From NCBI GenBank assembly GCA_020881915.1, contig JAJFPB010000003.1:1984001-2048000 (forward strand): DNA of 64,000 nt. Direction: 5' to 3'. This document shows, piece after piece, positions 10,846-22,490 of this stretch. The position numbers and the translations under genes were made by a program. The notes below the pieces were generated by a model, which did no database searches, was not told where the DNA came from, and saw only the letters and a list, made by a program, of their open reading frames with translations. This stretch comes from Paramyrothecium sp. XJ0827. Its lineage: Eukaryota; Ascomycota; Sordariomycetes; Hypocreales; Stachybotryaceae. Within the stretch, counting starts at the first letter, position 1. Each line of letters begins with the position of its first letter.

Positions 10846-12221
10846 CACGATTCAATTGCACGGGAACAGATTGAATGAGAGCAATGGACGGGTGATCAAG
10901 CACTCGGGTCGATCCTCTGCACCATCCTGCCGGGCAAGCAGTCCCGTACTTATACGCGGGCCGTGGCCGCCGCCACCACGAGAATCGCGCGCAGTCAATC
11001 AATCAATCAATCAATCATTATTGGCAAAACGCAATGCCATCCTGGCAATGGTGAGCGAGCTCGGCTGGAGGCTTGAGCATGTTCTTGGACCAGCTCTAGA
11101 TTGCGTGTTTGTCGGTAGGCGAGCCGAAAGGGCAGGTCCTTAAGGCACGGCGACGCCCGCCAGGCCGGGGGGCTGCATGCTTGTGGGGAAGGATGGCGAC
11201 ATGACGAGGGCCTCATTGGATCCCGGCTCATGCGCTGTATCCAATTTTTCTTCCCGAACATGCTGGACTGGCCGTGAGCTGGAGAGATGCCCAGCCTGCA
11301 CCATCTCGATAGAGCGGCAACACCGCAGCAACACACGCTGCGCTACGAGCTGGGGTTTTTTGTGATGAACCAGCCACACCGAAACTTGGCCGTCGATGGA
11401 GGTAGGGATGGGGAGAGGGAGAGGGATGATGATAGCGAGCAATCTACATCCCGGCAATGCCGAGCCTGGTTGTTACTGTATGAGCGGTTCACCCAACAGA
11501 GGGCGTTGTCCCAATATGGTTCGCCACGAACAGGCTAATGCACCATCTTATCTAGACTGCGGTCGCTGTTGTGGAGCGAACCCTGGAGAGGTTTGTTTCT
11601 CGTATCATGCCTGGGGCTGGAGATTTGCCATAGCATGGCACCACTTGACCGTGAAGTATTGCGTATGGCAGGGTTTCCTAAGCACAAAGGTTATCTGCAG
11701 CCTGCTGAATGCTCCCTGCAGCCGCTGGGCGTTCCAAAGTGTTCCAAAGCACCCGCACAGCAATCCACTTTCGACGTACGTAGCCGCGGCGCGCATGTGA
11801 AGTGTCCGAGAAACGGTAAGTGTCGGAAGTGCTTCGTTCGTGCCCATAAGCCGCCTCCCGCAGGGTACATATCTTTGCGCTACGCAATTGGTCTGGATTT
11901 GAGGGGAAACAAAGGGACCTGGAATAATGGACGCCACACCATGCAGCCAAGACGGCCTGCTGGAGGTTGTCACCAAATGTAATCGCTCGGAAACTGTCTA
12001 GGCCAGGCACAGTGCTCAGCTCCGAGCATGTTTCTAGCTTCCTTCTTCAGCATTGGCGGATATAGTTGCTTGCGGTATGATGCTATTTCCACTTGGCCAG
12101 GGCGTTCTTTCGAACTGCAAGTGATGCCATTAGATCCATACTACCACCTATGGTGATTCTCCTCAGACAAAGTCCACACGCCGCAAAGTCGACATGTTGT
12201 GCAATCCGTTGTCGGACCATA
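10846..12221. other. Intergenic, aminopeptidase promoter side
   Basis: About 1.4 kb. It holds a short TCAA microsatellite just upstream of the aminopeptidase. The frames within 11000-12000 overlap on both strands and match nothing I recognise. Confidence 0.5.
10995..11017. repeat. TCAA tetranucleotide microsatellite
   Basis: About 5.7 uninterrupted TCAA units (23 bp), 150 bp upstream of the aminopeptidase start, within its likely promoter. Confidence 0.9.
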
Positions 12222-13826
12222 CTATCCCTTCTCTTCGTGGTTTTGTTCTCTATCATTGCCAGGTTCGCTAGACAGGATGCGGGCTTTCACTACGCCCTTT
12301 CTTACTCGGTATCGGTGAGCATGATGGGTGAGCCAGGCCGTCCATACGACTAGGCCAATGCAGCTGGCAATCATTGCCCACATGCCTCGCTACACAAATT
12401 AGCGATTGCAGGTTCAGTCAAAGCAGCTCAGAAGCCTGTTGACACTTACAATGAACCAGGGCGCCATCGACGCGCCGTAAAACACAAGGCTCCACCAGGC
12501 ATTGACAGCGTTGCTGCCCAAATTCATGCCGGCGAGGACAACGGCGCGAAAGACAGGCTCATCGAATCGCATGGCATCGTTGCACCACGCGAAAAAGGTG
12601 GCCTGACATGCATACACGGCCCCGGCCCAGTAGTATGCAGCAAACGTGACTCTTGTGGAAGCAGAGGAGGTCGGGTTCCGTGAAGCAACCAGTATCATGA
12701 CGGAGGTTGCAATTCCTACAATCCCGATAAAGTAGCTGACAAGCCAGCGCTTCCCACCCAAGAAGTCTGTGAGGGCCGCCCAGAACAAAGTCGAGACGAT
12801 GCCGACGGCGGCAACTCCCGTTGGATAGTTGTTCAGCTGCGAAACGGTGTAATTGTTGGTTGGGTGGTCCCTCATGTAGAGGTTGAGCAACGCATTGGAG
12901 CTGAACGACTCGGTTGAGCCTGCGAGAATCCAGAGCACGACGAATCCCCACCATTGCCACGATGCCAATACCTTTCGCAGGAAGACGAGTCGGAACGGAT
13001 GTTGTTCCTGCGGTTTGGGGACCCGCGACCTGGCCAGGTTTCGTTCCTCCTCAGAGAGGTACCGAGCGGTCGTGGTGTACGGCGTGTCCGGAAACAGGAA
13101 GAAGCCATAGATGGCCACCGGGATCGTGATGACACCATCAATGATGAACAGCCAGCGCCATCCACTGAGCCCATGGAGGTTGTCCATGCTGGAATGGATG
13201 CCGGTCTGGATGAAGCCACCGATCATGGTGCCTGCCAGTCCGGACGCTGTGAAGATGCCGCTACGTTTGCCGAGCTCGCGTTCTGTGTACCAGGAGCCCA
13301 AAATGTAGTGGGTTCCGACAAAGGTTGAGGCTTCGCAGATGCCCTGGAAGAAGCGAATGACCATGATGGACTGCGGATTGCGAGCGGATGCCGTCACCAT
13401 GGTGAGCCCACCCCAGAGCAGCATCATCAAGGGAAACCAGATCCGAGGTTTGACATACTGAATTGACACATTGGAGGGTATCTGGCCAAGTACATAGCTG
13501 CAATTGTCAGCCGGCTCGACAAAGGAACCACCGTTGGGGTGAACATACCCGACGGTGAAGCAGGTCAAAATCTGGTTCAGTTGGTCGCCCTCAAACCCCA
13601 GCTCCTCCCTCATGCCGGAAACGTAGGCATTGTTGATGTTGTTACGATCGAGCTTCGGGCGTCAGCCAACGGGTACTTGTGTTGACGGTGAGCAGCATAC
13701 ATAATTGACGAGATAGCTCAAACAGCAGAATGTCAGAATGAAGAAGTCAATTTTCCGAATGAGGCGACGCTCGCCCGGGGCATATTCCACGTGGAAATAC
13801 TGGCGGACTTGATCCAACATTGTCAT
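12222..13826 (-). CDS. MFS transporter, Dal5/Tna1-like anion:cation symporter family
   Basis: Membrane transporter related to yeast Dal5 (allantoate/ureidosuccinate) and Tna1 (nicotinate). Four exons join in frame: 13826-13701, 13652-13549, 13497-12450 and 12389-12222, giving 481 residues. The family signature LDRNNINNAYVSGM spans the first splice junction; IRFFQGICEASTF, GWRWLFIIDG before span 6 and FPDTP follow. The last exon encodes span 12 and a basic tail. The first ATG of a short in-frame cluster is used (13826); a start at 13865 would add 13 residues. The substrate is unknown; this family moves small carboxylates, vitamins and ureides. It is divergent from the gene at 14835. Confidence 0.88.
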
Positions 13827-14834
13827 TAAAGCATGGCGCCAGCCGATTGACCAGGTCTGTGGCAAGAACGGGCCGTTCTTGGGTCCAGCTGTTGGCTAGA
13901 TGTGAAGAACGGATGCACCAAGATGACAGGAACCAAGCCAATGAGAGAAAAAAAGAATTGAGAGCTAGGTGCTGTATTTGTGTGGATCGTGAACAGAGTT
14001 GTCGCCTGGTGATGGACCCATCCGCAGAGCAGCTTAAACTGGTGGGCCCTTTGGTGTCCGGAGGTCGCTAGCCGGTCAGTCGGTAAACTGGCGATTGCTG
14101 TATAGGTGTCTCGGAGCCCGTTGCTAACTGCAGTGTTGCGCAAGGCAGAATGCCATGAAATATGTGCTGGTCAAAAGGTGTCTGATGTTGGAACCGAAGG
14201 GTAGGGGCTGGAGGAATGCAGCAGCCACCACGAAGTACGTCACAGGTCCGGTTGGAGCACGACGCCCGCCGAAGAAATGATTTACAGGCGGAGGAGTCAG
14301 CAAAGTTCGTGGCGGTACCTGCTGTGCGGCCCCAGCTTGCAAAACTACTTGTTGAACGAGTTCCCGGCCACTCCTCATGACAAGCAAGTTAATGGGAGCG
14401 ATGCGACATGCAGCGACCTGACGTAGCCAATCTCTACCTCGTCATCAACGAAACCAGAGGCCGGTCAAGCAATTGAGCCGCCCAGAAGTAACATGCACTT
14501 ACGATTGCCCGCCTTGTCTTATCTTGTTAGTGCCCAGCTCGCCAGTCAACACATGTATCTTCACGGTCGGCCTGTGCAAACACCTGACTTGCCCGTGAAG
14601 TCGTCCGACCCGAACACGACGTGAACATCCCCGCTGCTGCCTGCACCACACATCCAACCCGATCCGATCCAGGCCGGGGAGGCAACAGATAACTGCAAAA
14701 ACGAGCAACTATTAAATAGGTTGGCCTCGTCATGTGTTCCGTCAATTGATTCACCCCCGCTCTTGTTGCTATTCGGTGCAAGCACTCACGATACCATATA
14801 CCATACGTCGGCCGCTGAGACGCACTGTGCCGTC
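13827..14834. other. Divergent intergenic region
   Basis: About 1 kb separating the MFS gene from the DUF7730-like gene. No gene recognised. TTAAATAGG at about 14711-14719 is a weak TATA-like word for the rightward gene. Confidence 0.45.
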
Positions 14835-16010
14835 ATGTCCATGTCCATCCCAGAACAGCCGCAGTCGACTGATCTTTACGAGAGCATCTTGGCCATCCCT
14901 CCACAGGCCCAGCATGCCTCGCCCCTGTTTGGCGTGCTCCCTGCCGAGATCCGCTCTCACATCTTCAAATATGCCTTGACTGATTATCCTGATCCCGCCC
15001 CCGACAAGCGCTACGACGCATCGTCGTGTTACACCCGGCCCACCTACTTTGCCCCGTCCAAGACCGACACCCAGCTGCTCCGTACTTGTCGCGCGGTATA
15101 CAATGAATGCTGGTTCATGCCATTGGTGCTGCGCGAACATATGCACTGGGCTACTCACTCCAACCGAGCGCCTCCGGACTACCATGCCTGGGCCAACCGT
15201 CTCGAGCCCCATATCGTCTCTGCCGTCGCGCGGCATCAGGCGCAGTTGAGCCCGGCTGCAGCAGCGTCTTCATCATCTTCTCCTTCTTCTGGGACCACGC
15301 CCGACGCAAGGTTGCAAGTTGACAGGATGCGCGTGTTTGCGCAAATGTACAAAATCGAGGATGGCAGTTTCGCGCAATTACTTAGAGAAAAGCGCTTGCT
15401 CCCACGCCAACTGACACTCACGATCCGCCATACCGATTGGTGGTATTGGGAACACGACCATCCCCTGTCCTTCAACGGCAAATGGATTCTCGATTTGTCC
15501 GACCACTTTCCCGGTACTGTCTCCGAGTTTCACATTGAGCTGGAGTCTCTCGAACGCAAAAAAGACCAAGTCCAGGAGATTGCAAAGCAGATGATGGAGA
15601 AATGGTTCTTCAGGCGATCCGATGGCGTCGTCTTGTACGCTGACACCAAAGAGGAGAGCCGCTGGAGCGGAGCGAGCACGTGGCACGGGCACCGATGGCT
15701 TCGAGACGAGACATCGCCAGGTGTGATTGACTACTACATAGTGAGGGTCACGTTCCGCCCAGAGCATGTCATCACCAGGAAGGGGGGCAGCATCGGCCCC
15801 AGTGCCCGGGCGCTCGCTGAACGTGCGCATGTCTCGGAGTCTGAACTGCGGCTCCATCGCCAGGAGTGGAGGGCCATGCACTTTGCGGACAATTCTGAAT
15901 GGGAACCGGCCGAGGACGATGAGGAGGGGAGCTCGGAGGAGGAGTGGGACGAGGAGTGGGATGAGCACGTAGACGAAGGGGAGCAAGGGAGTCCCGATGC
16001 ACTGGGCTGA
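14835..16010 (+). CDS. DUF7730-like hypothetical protein
   Basis: 391-residue protein of unknown function. The N-terminal third shows the pattern common in fungal DUF7730/F-box-related proteins: LPAEIRSHIFKYALTD at about residues 36-51, then LLRTCRAVYNECWFMPLVLRE near residues 81-101. The C-terminus is strongly acidic (EDDEEGSSEEEWDEEWDE), and a serine-rich run sits at about residues 146-155. No catalytic motif or signal peptide is visible. The frame is open upstream to another ATG at 14721 that would add 38 unconserved-looking residues; 14835 (MSMSIPEQ) is preferred. The F-box-like N-terminus hints at a protein-interaction role, which is speculation. Confidence 0.75.
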   Translation: MSMSIPEQPQSTDLYESILAIPPQAQHASPLFGVLPAEIRSHIFKYALTDYPDPAPDKRYDASSCYTRPTYFAPSKTDTQLLRTCRAVYNECWFMPLVLREHMHWATHSNRAPPDYHAWANRLEPHIVSAVARHQAQLSPAAAASSSSSPSSGTTPDARLQVDRMRVFAQMYKIEDGSFAQLLREKRLLPRQLTLTIRHTDWWYWEHDHPLSFNGKWILDLSDHFPGTVSEFHIELESLERKKDQVQEIAKQMMEKWFFRRSDGVVLYADTKEESRWSGASTWHGHRWLRDETSPGVIDYYIVRVTFRPEHVITRKGGSIGPSARALAERAHVSESELRLHRQEWRAMHFADNSEWEPAEDDEEGSSEEEWDEEWDEHVDEGEQGSPDALG

Positions 16011-16558
16011 TAAGATGCCGACCTGGACAGAGACTATCTTGGTCTGAGGCCAAAACAGCAGTCAAGCGACTTTAGATAACTTACTGTTGTCTTCTGGTTC
16101 ATACCGCACATACACCGACCGACGGCGTCGTCAACAGAGCCATTGACGAAGCACTCTGCCTCCTTCCATTTTGTACGAACTCTGGCAATATCATCTCTAA
16201 AACCCCCGTCATTTTGTCTTCATCTTTTGTCCATGTAGCGGCAAACAAATAACGACCCGTCTTCTCAAGTCGTTCTTCTTGACCAGCGTCGACGTGTCAA
16301 ATTCAGCAATAAAAAGTCTTTGCGTGATGACATATGACTTGCTTCTCAACTCAGTGAAACGAGGGTTCTTCATCATGTTCGACTTTAGCGTCAAGCAAGA
16401 TGTGCAAACTGCGTGCGAAGGGCCGGACGGACGCGATAAGATCGCCGTTTCGTCGTCTTTTTTGTGTCGTAACTGGGGCTATGCGAGGGCGTCGTGGCTT
16501 CCTTGGAAAGCTACTATAATGTGAGCGAGCTTTGGCATCGGGTTGTAGTCATATGACA
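16011..16558. other. Convergent intergenic spacer
   Basis: 548 bp between two convergent genes. No gene seen; short frames only. Confidence 0.45.
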
Positions 16559-19189
16559 TTACTCCGAGGTGGTCATTTCCTCGTCAGCCAACTCTCCATC
16601 CTTCCACTCTCCATCCTCCCGCTTTCCATCCTGCTCCAGCACAAATTTACCTGTCGTCAAATCGTCGAATACTGTAAGATCATTAAATTTCTGAGCCAAC
16701 TCATGCGCTCGAGCGCCACTCTGTCCGGAAATGGCCCGGTCATAGTCTATAATGCAGTTCAAAGCAAGCTTGCTCAAATCCTGGTGTCGTGCCAGTTGCT
16801 GATACTCAAGCATGAGTGTCTGCGCCTCCGAACCGGTGATGCTGCCTCTGATGATTGCCAAGCTGAGGCTAGCCTGCACGACTTTTCCCATAACAGGGTG
16901 CCTGACATATATCTCCTTCCAGTACGCCATGCACAGGAAGAAGTAAAAGCGCCATGTGGGATCTTCGGTTTCTTGGAGGACCACGTTGCTAACTTGCATT
17001 ACGGCACTGTTGAACAGCGGACTGTATAACTCGGGGGGCTGGCGCGATACATACTCCACAATGATCTGCTGCAGTTGTCGCAGGGAAGCGTTGAAGATAG
17101 CTTTCGCAGTGGCGTCAGCTGATCCAAACGACTTTAAGCGTGCATTGTGATGTAGGACCGGGCGGAAGATGTCGAGAACCGTTGTGTGATACAGCGCGCT
17201 CGAAAGTCAGTATTTCTCAACATTTCGGATCCATCATAGACATACTGAAACACCCACACGTGTCCGTAGCTGGCTCTATGCCGTGACATCCCGACATTCA
17301 GCGTTTCCGACAAAGCCAAAAGCTTTTGGTACTTCTCCTCAGCAAAACCAAGAGGTACCGCCTGTTGCAATGGGGCATATTTATGATTGAAATAGGTGGA
17401 ATGCACGTCTTGAAGGATGATGCAATATCTGCAAACGGCTGAAAACGTTTGGCCCATGTACGGCGGCAATATATGTGCCGGCCAGGGTCCCGACGTGTCT
17501 TCTTTGAATGTTGAAGGCCTAGCCTCGCCGGGAATTGGTAAAATAGGGTAAAAAGATATCGGCGCCTCGTGGTAGTTACTTGCGTGTATGCTATTGTCAG
17601 GGTTAACAAGGTATTAATTACCTCTGCTCCGCCCCGTATATGCACAGCTCAGCGAACCAATGCCTCGAACACAACTTGATAACATTCTGGAAGATCGATC
17701 CATATCTGCTGGGTGCACGGGTTGGAGGAACCTTCTCACCTACCTCAGCCAACAATAACTACCCCAGGCAATATGAGCCATGGACCTCATCTTATCACGA
17801 GACAGCTTGCGGAATTGCTCGACGTTGTCCTCTGTATGAGGGGCCCCGAATAGTTTTAAGCGGCTTGCTATACGGCGCATGTCCGCCAAGATGAGCAATG
17901 ATTGTTGCTCCAAGCCTTGTGAATGTACAGCAAAACTTAGGATGCTCATTGCCGCAACTGTTGTGACAGAATCGGACGCTCGTTGAGCCTGCCAGAGATT
18001 TAAGGCTTCGGAGCGAAAGGCGAGGCTGAGGGATCCAGCTCTGGGGTCAAATTTTGCGTAGTATTGCTTCAACTGGTAAGACGACATCTTGGGGGCCAGG
18101 AAAGAACACGTACACACGAAAGGCAAAGAAATGCACTGACAAGGAAGGACGAACAGTACTCCAGCCGATGTTCGACCAGACCTTGCAGGAAGAGATCAGC
18201 ATCGAAGAATCCCCAAGGGGCATGTTCATGCTCCAAATACGTGGATATCGCATGCGCGGCGAACTCATCGTTTACTGCAACCGTAGTCCAGTAACCCACC
18301 TTCAAGTGGTTGAGACGGGTATCACAGAACTTGAGAGGAGGCAAGCGTCCTGAATCGGCTGAGTCCCCCCCATCCGACATGTCACGAAGCGGCGCCGGCT
18401 CACCTGAAGCCAGAAGCGCAGGATCAATCACATCGTTCGAAATCGGGAATTTCTGGCTTGGCAGCAACGGTAAAGGTGTGCTCGGAAGCTGCAAATGCGG
18501 ATTCTCGAGGCTTCCAGAGCTACGGCCAATCAAACTATCAATGTCGATCGAGGTAACGTCGAGTGGTGTCAAGGCGGGGTATGCTAGGCGGTGAAGCCTC
18601 GTCAACTCGAATTCGATGTTGGAAGAGTTTGGAGGGGCTGTATGGGCAGCGGCATCAGGTTCGAAGGGTTTTGTCGGGAGCACGGCATCACTAGAGGGAT
18701 CCAGGATGGTGGAGGTGTCGGAGGTTGACTTGAGACGGAACACGATGCTCAAAGCCTCCTCATCCGAGGCAGTCCGGAGGCGCTCAAGGATGGCTTCGTA
18801 GTGCCGATTATCCGATCTTAGCTTCTCGATTCGGTTGTGACGGACCATGGTGGACGTCTCCTCGGCGGAAGTCGAGATGTACTGGCAATCGACGTCGGAT
18901 TTGCGGCAGCCACCACAAGTTGGACGCTCTCCATCACACTGGCAACCTGTGAGCGGCGGTCGAAGGAGCCTTCGAACGGGAGAGGGGGATGGGCCTGAGG
19001 AGGGTCAACCAGACTCACAGCGGCTTTTTTCGTACGGCAGGTGTTACAAGCCACACGAATATTGGGGCGTTTCCGCTTTGTCGATGAAGAGGTCGCACTG
19101 CGTTGGTCTGGATCGGCTTCGGTTGGCTGGCCGCGTCGGGCATCATTGTTCGAGGTGGCCGGCAACAACCGACGATAATTCGCGTCCAT
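16559..19189 (-). CDS. Zn2Cys6 transcription factor with fungal-specific middle domain
   Basis: Nuclear regulator of 765 residues from five exons that join exactly in frame: 19189-19019, 18938-18114, 18072-17744, 17578-17246 and 17198-16559. The zinc cluster has Cys48, 51, 58, 65, 68 and 75; an intron falls between the third-cysteine codon and the residue before it, a position often seen in this family. A linker (IEKLRSDNRHYEAILERL) that may form a coiled coil follows. The fungal_trans domain (about residues 240-560) includes YWTTVAVNDEFAAHAISTYL, a stretch like the nit-4 group, and AHIAWGSYCWL. The C-terminus is acidic. It is divergent from the aldo-keto reductase at 20403, so it may control that gene; this is inference. 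The intron with donor at 17743 is the least certain, chosen because it restores the expected domain sequence. Confidence 0.85.
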
Positions 19190-20402
19190 TAGAGCTGAAG
19201 CGGCCGGTGTGTCTCATGCTTTGCGGTAAGCGCGGAGGTTGACGATCCGACTAGGCATGCTTGACTCGATCTGTGGGCTCTGTTACTGAGGGAGAGGGTG
19301 GTTTACCCGCATGGAGAGGTGCAGATTACTGTTTGCCAAAGTTGGTTAGGGTACGCATCTGCCATCGTAGTGGAATAGTTGCCAACTCCTTGCACACAGG
19401 GCCAGGTAACGTGAGAATGGGAGAGACATACGGCACAAGATGAAGACTCGTGATTGCTAAGGGGCCAACGAAGAAGTATATTTATCTAGAGACTACAGTA
19501 CGTGGCTTGTATTCATTCTCCGTCAACGTGCCCCGCATGTGTTCATATGGTGTCACTTGCTCGCCAACCGCCTCTACAAGATCGCGCGCGTCTGTCGAAG
19601 TCTCGGCTAAGGAGGGTCTGCCGTTGTCCGTGGAACAAAGATGATTGGCAGCGTCCTGAAAGATGGACTCGGGGAGCTGAAAACTTGATTTTACGCGGTG
19701 TGTTGATGCGATCAGTGAAATGAAACAATCATTCGGGAAGGGGCTTCGAGATATTCACTACCGTCCAGAGGCTCTGATTGGTTGACTAACGTGAGCTCGC
19801 GAGGGACAGAGATGAGCGCCCGGACGGCTCTTCCGGGTGTGGATAGTCATATGATTGGCCCATTCGGGTCTTAAAATCTAGATCTTGGCTGCCTCCACTT
19901 TATCTTGTTGATGAACGACTAGCACGTCCAAGAATGTGTCCGTCGTGTCGGGCCATGGACCCTGATGGAGGATGAGTCCATCGCATTGTGCGTATGTAGT
20001 GGTCATCGTCGCCGAGGATCAATCAACCCCTGGATATCAATCAGTCCCCGGATGTCAATCAATCAAATCCCCGGATATCAATCACACACCCTACTGCATA
20101 AATCATGGCGTAATCATGCATTTATCATGTTTGCCATTTCCACAAAAGCTAAACCTTATCTAATCATCAACCAACCCCTCGATTGAGAATTCTCAAGTGC
20201 TTACTCGATGCTGCAGGTCATGATGATTGCGTCACCATACATGACGTCAAACGAAGAGTGTATGCGGTAGGTGAGCCGTTGGTGACGCCGGACAAGCACT
20301 TTGAACCTCACCATGCCATCACAAAATATTGCTGTCAGTCAACACAGCTCAAACTACGGCCTGGGCCCCAACTATCTGTTCCACACCCATCCCATTTGAA
20401 TC
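19190..20402. other. Divergent promoter region between regulator and aldo-keto reductase
   Basis: 1.2 kb with no supportable gene. It contains a short tandem motif at 20027-20084, described separately. Confidence 0.5.
20027..20084. repeat. Three tandem copies of a CCCCNGGATRTCAATCA motif
   Basis: The words CCCCTGGATATCAATCA, CCCCGGATGTCAATCA and CCCCGGATATCAATCA occur with starts 19 and 23 bp apart, about 320-380 bp before the reductase ATG. The copies differ at one or two bases. This could be a small minisatellite or a repeated factor-binding site. Confidence 0.8.
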
Positions 20403-21521
20403 ATGAGCTCCATAGCACTCTTCTTAGCTGTCGCGGGTAGCCTTGCGGCCCACGCTCTCCTTTCACCGCACCCCCAAGAGCAATTGCTTGGGAATGCCAA
20501 TCATCCGAACAGGCCAGACATTCCACGAATTGGATTAGGCACTTGGCTCTCCGAACGTGGCAAGGTAGCTCGTGTGTCTGAAACCGGGCATGCTAGTGCT
20601 TATCCAACTACAGGTCGCTCATGCCGTCCACTACGCGCTCAGCACCGGCTATACCCACATTGATGCCGCATTCGCCTACAGTATTTCAGACCCAAGAGGC
20701 GCAGACGCAAAAGCAGTGACTAATCCCACGTAGAGAACGAAGACAAAGTTGGTGAAGGCATCACGTCGTCCGAACTTGATAGAAAGGACATCTGGGTAAC
20801 CAGTAAGCTCTGGAACACACATCACAGGCCTAGGCTGGCACGAGATGCCGTCGAGGAGTCCATTGAAAACCTAGGCGTACAGTACCTGGACCTTTACCTG
20901 ATGCACTGGCCCGTCGCTTTCGAGCCGGACAGTAATGAGAACAAGATTGACAATAGCATCTCAATCGTCGACACCTGGCGCGCCATGGAAGACTTGGTGC
21001 GCGCGAACCGCACCAGATACATTGGCATTTCCAACTTTTCTCCCGAGGACGTCCAAACAATCTTGGATGTCTGCGAGATCTGCCCATACGCGCATGAATT
21101 CGAAACTCATCCATACCTTCAGCAGCAGGATTTTGTCGATTGGCACCTCGCGCGAGACATCAAAGTCATTGCCTACTCGCCACTAGGCAACACAAATCCA
21201 ACATACGACTCTGGCAGCCCCCCTCTACTAAAGGATTCCTTCTGGATCTCGCTAGCGGAGAAAAAGAAAGCCACCGTTGCCCAGACAGTGCTGGCCTGGG
21301 GCTTGCAGAGAGGCACCATCATAATTCCCAAGAGCATTCACGAGAGCTACATCAAGGAGAACTTGAAGGCTAGGGATATCCACTTCTCAAAAGAAGAGTT
21401 GCACGAGATTGCAGCTCACGACAAGAAGAAACGAATGAACGACCCAGGCCGCTCCTGGGGTGTTGAGTTGTTCAGGGGGCTTGATGACCCGACGAGGTTG
21501 TCATGGACCGAAGAGTTGTAG
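20403..21521 (+). CDS. Aldo-keto reductase with apparent signal peptide
   Basis: NAD(P)H-dependent reductase of the AKR fold, 338 residues from three exons: 20403-20564, 20614-20680 and 20734-21521. The catalytic tetrad is complete: Asp71 and Tyr76 (HIDAAFAY), Lys101 (SKLWNT) and His134 (LMHWP). Cofactor and substrate motifs include GISNFS and IIPKSIHESYIKEN near the C-terminus. The N-terminus is unusual: MSSIALFLAVAGSLAAHA reads as a signal peptide, then about 20 residues precede the usual PRIGLGTW strand. Most AKRs are cytosolic. It is divergent from a Zn2Cys6 factor and followed by an MDR oxidoreductase in the same direction. The substrate is unknown. Confidence 0.9.
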
Positions 21522-22490
21522 AAACGGAAATGGAGCGGCGACGAGAAAACCGACTCGTCTCAGAACAATCTGCAGGCAGCTTATCAGAACCCCCATCGGT
21601 GACCTTTCAAATACACCGTTCCTTTGGCAGTGTTTCTACAAGCTACCCATCGCAGATCACTCTGCCATCGTCCCAGGGTTATCAATGCTTATGACAGGAC
21701 CAGCTCCGTAGTCTTTATCTAACTAAAATCAAACGAAGTTAAAAGCGATCCCGGTGGCTCACTTCGGACTTCTTTGCTTTGACAGACTGTGGTGACTCAA
21801 AACAATGTGTGGGTAAGCAATTTGGTAATAATCAGTACTCGAGCATCGTTGGCAAAGCTTATTTCTCTTAGCTTTTTCCATCTTGCTCAAAGGGTTCCAA
21901 ACAATCTCCGATGAGTTTCGAGCCTCTTTTCTGTGATTTTCTGAGCACAGAGGATTTCTGGAGGTTTGTCGCGGGTCATTGTCGACAAAGGATCGTAGCT
22001 GCAATACTCTCGTCTCAGATAGGCATTCCCCTGGCTCTTCAGTTTCAGGCGTTAGCCTCCTGTCCGGGGTATGCATTTTATGTCCAAAACACTTTTGGCC
22101 CTTGCGAAAGCGATGAATCAATGTTACAATAGTGGTGACAGAAATTGAGTTTAACCTCAAAAGCTTGACGTTGATAGTCCTACCCGTTTTGCCGGCCGAT
22201 AGCCGCCCTTACGCTATCGACATCTTGGTTGGTACCCGAATTAGGAGGTGGATTGGCTGATGCATAATTGCCGATAGCCTAGCTGCTGATAAATTTTAGC
22301 TTACACCTCTCTCCGCAACTTCGTCGTGGAGCTGATCACGTTATCGTCTCACTAGAAATATGAACTAAACTTCGGACTCCTGACTGTATTTGATACGAGA
22401 GATTTCCCAGTGTTAGCCGCATCAAACCCTTATTTGAATAGCCTCCCTCTGCAACAATTTCACCTAAACCTAATCAATTGCTTAATCATC
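21522..22490. other. Intergenic, with an unrecognised frame on the minus strand
   Basis: 969 bp. A 133-codon frame at 21759-22160 on the minus strand is basic and contains LRSFVDNDPRQTSRN; this faintly recalls the N-terminal region of Tc1-type transposases, but is too weak to call. Otherwise nothing recognised. Confidence 0.35.

Noticed and set aside
9727..10878. 383-codon plus-strand frame
   Set aside because: Antisense shadow of the aminopeptidase, crossing its introns and signal peptide.
10995..11017. TCAA run as a CRISPR-like or regulatory array
   Set aside because: It is a simple microsatellite without spacers; CRISPR arrays are not expected in a fungal nuclear genome.
21759..22160. 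Possible Tc1-type transposase remnant
   Set aside because: Only a faint resemblance; no catalytic motif, inverted ends or TA duplication was found.
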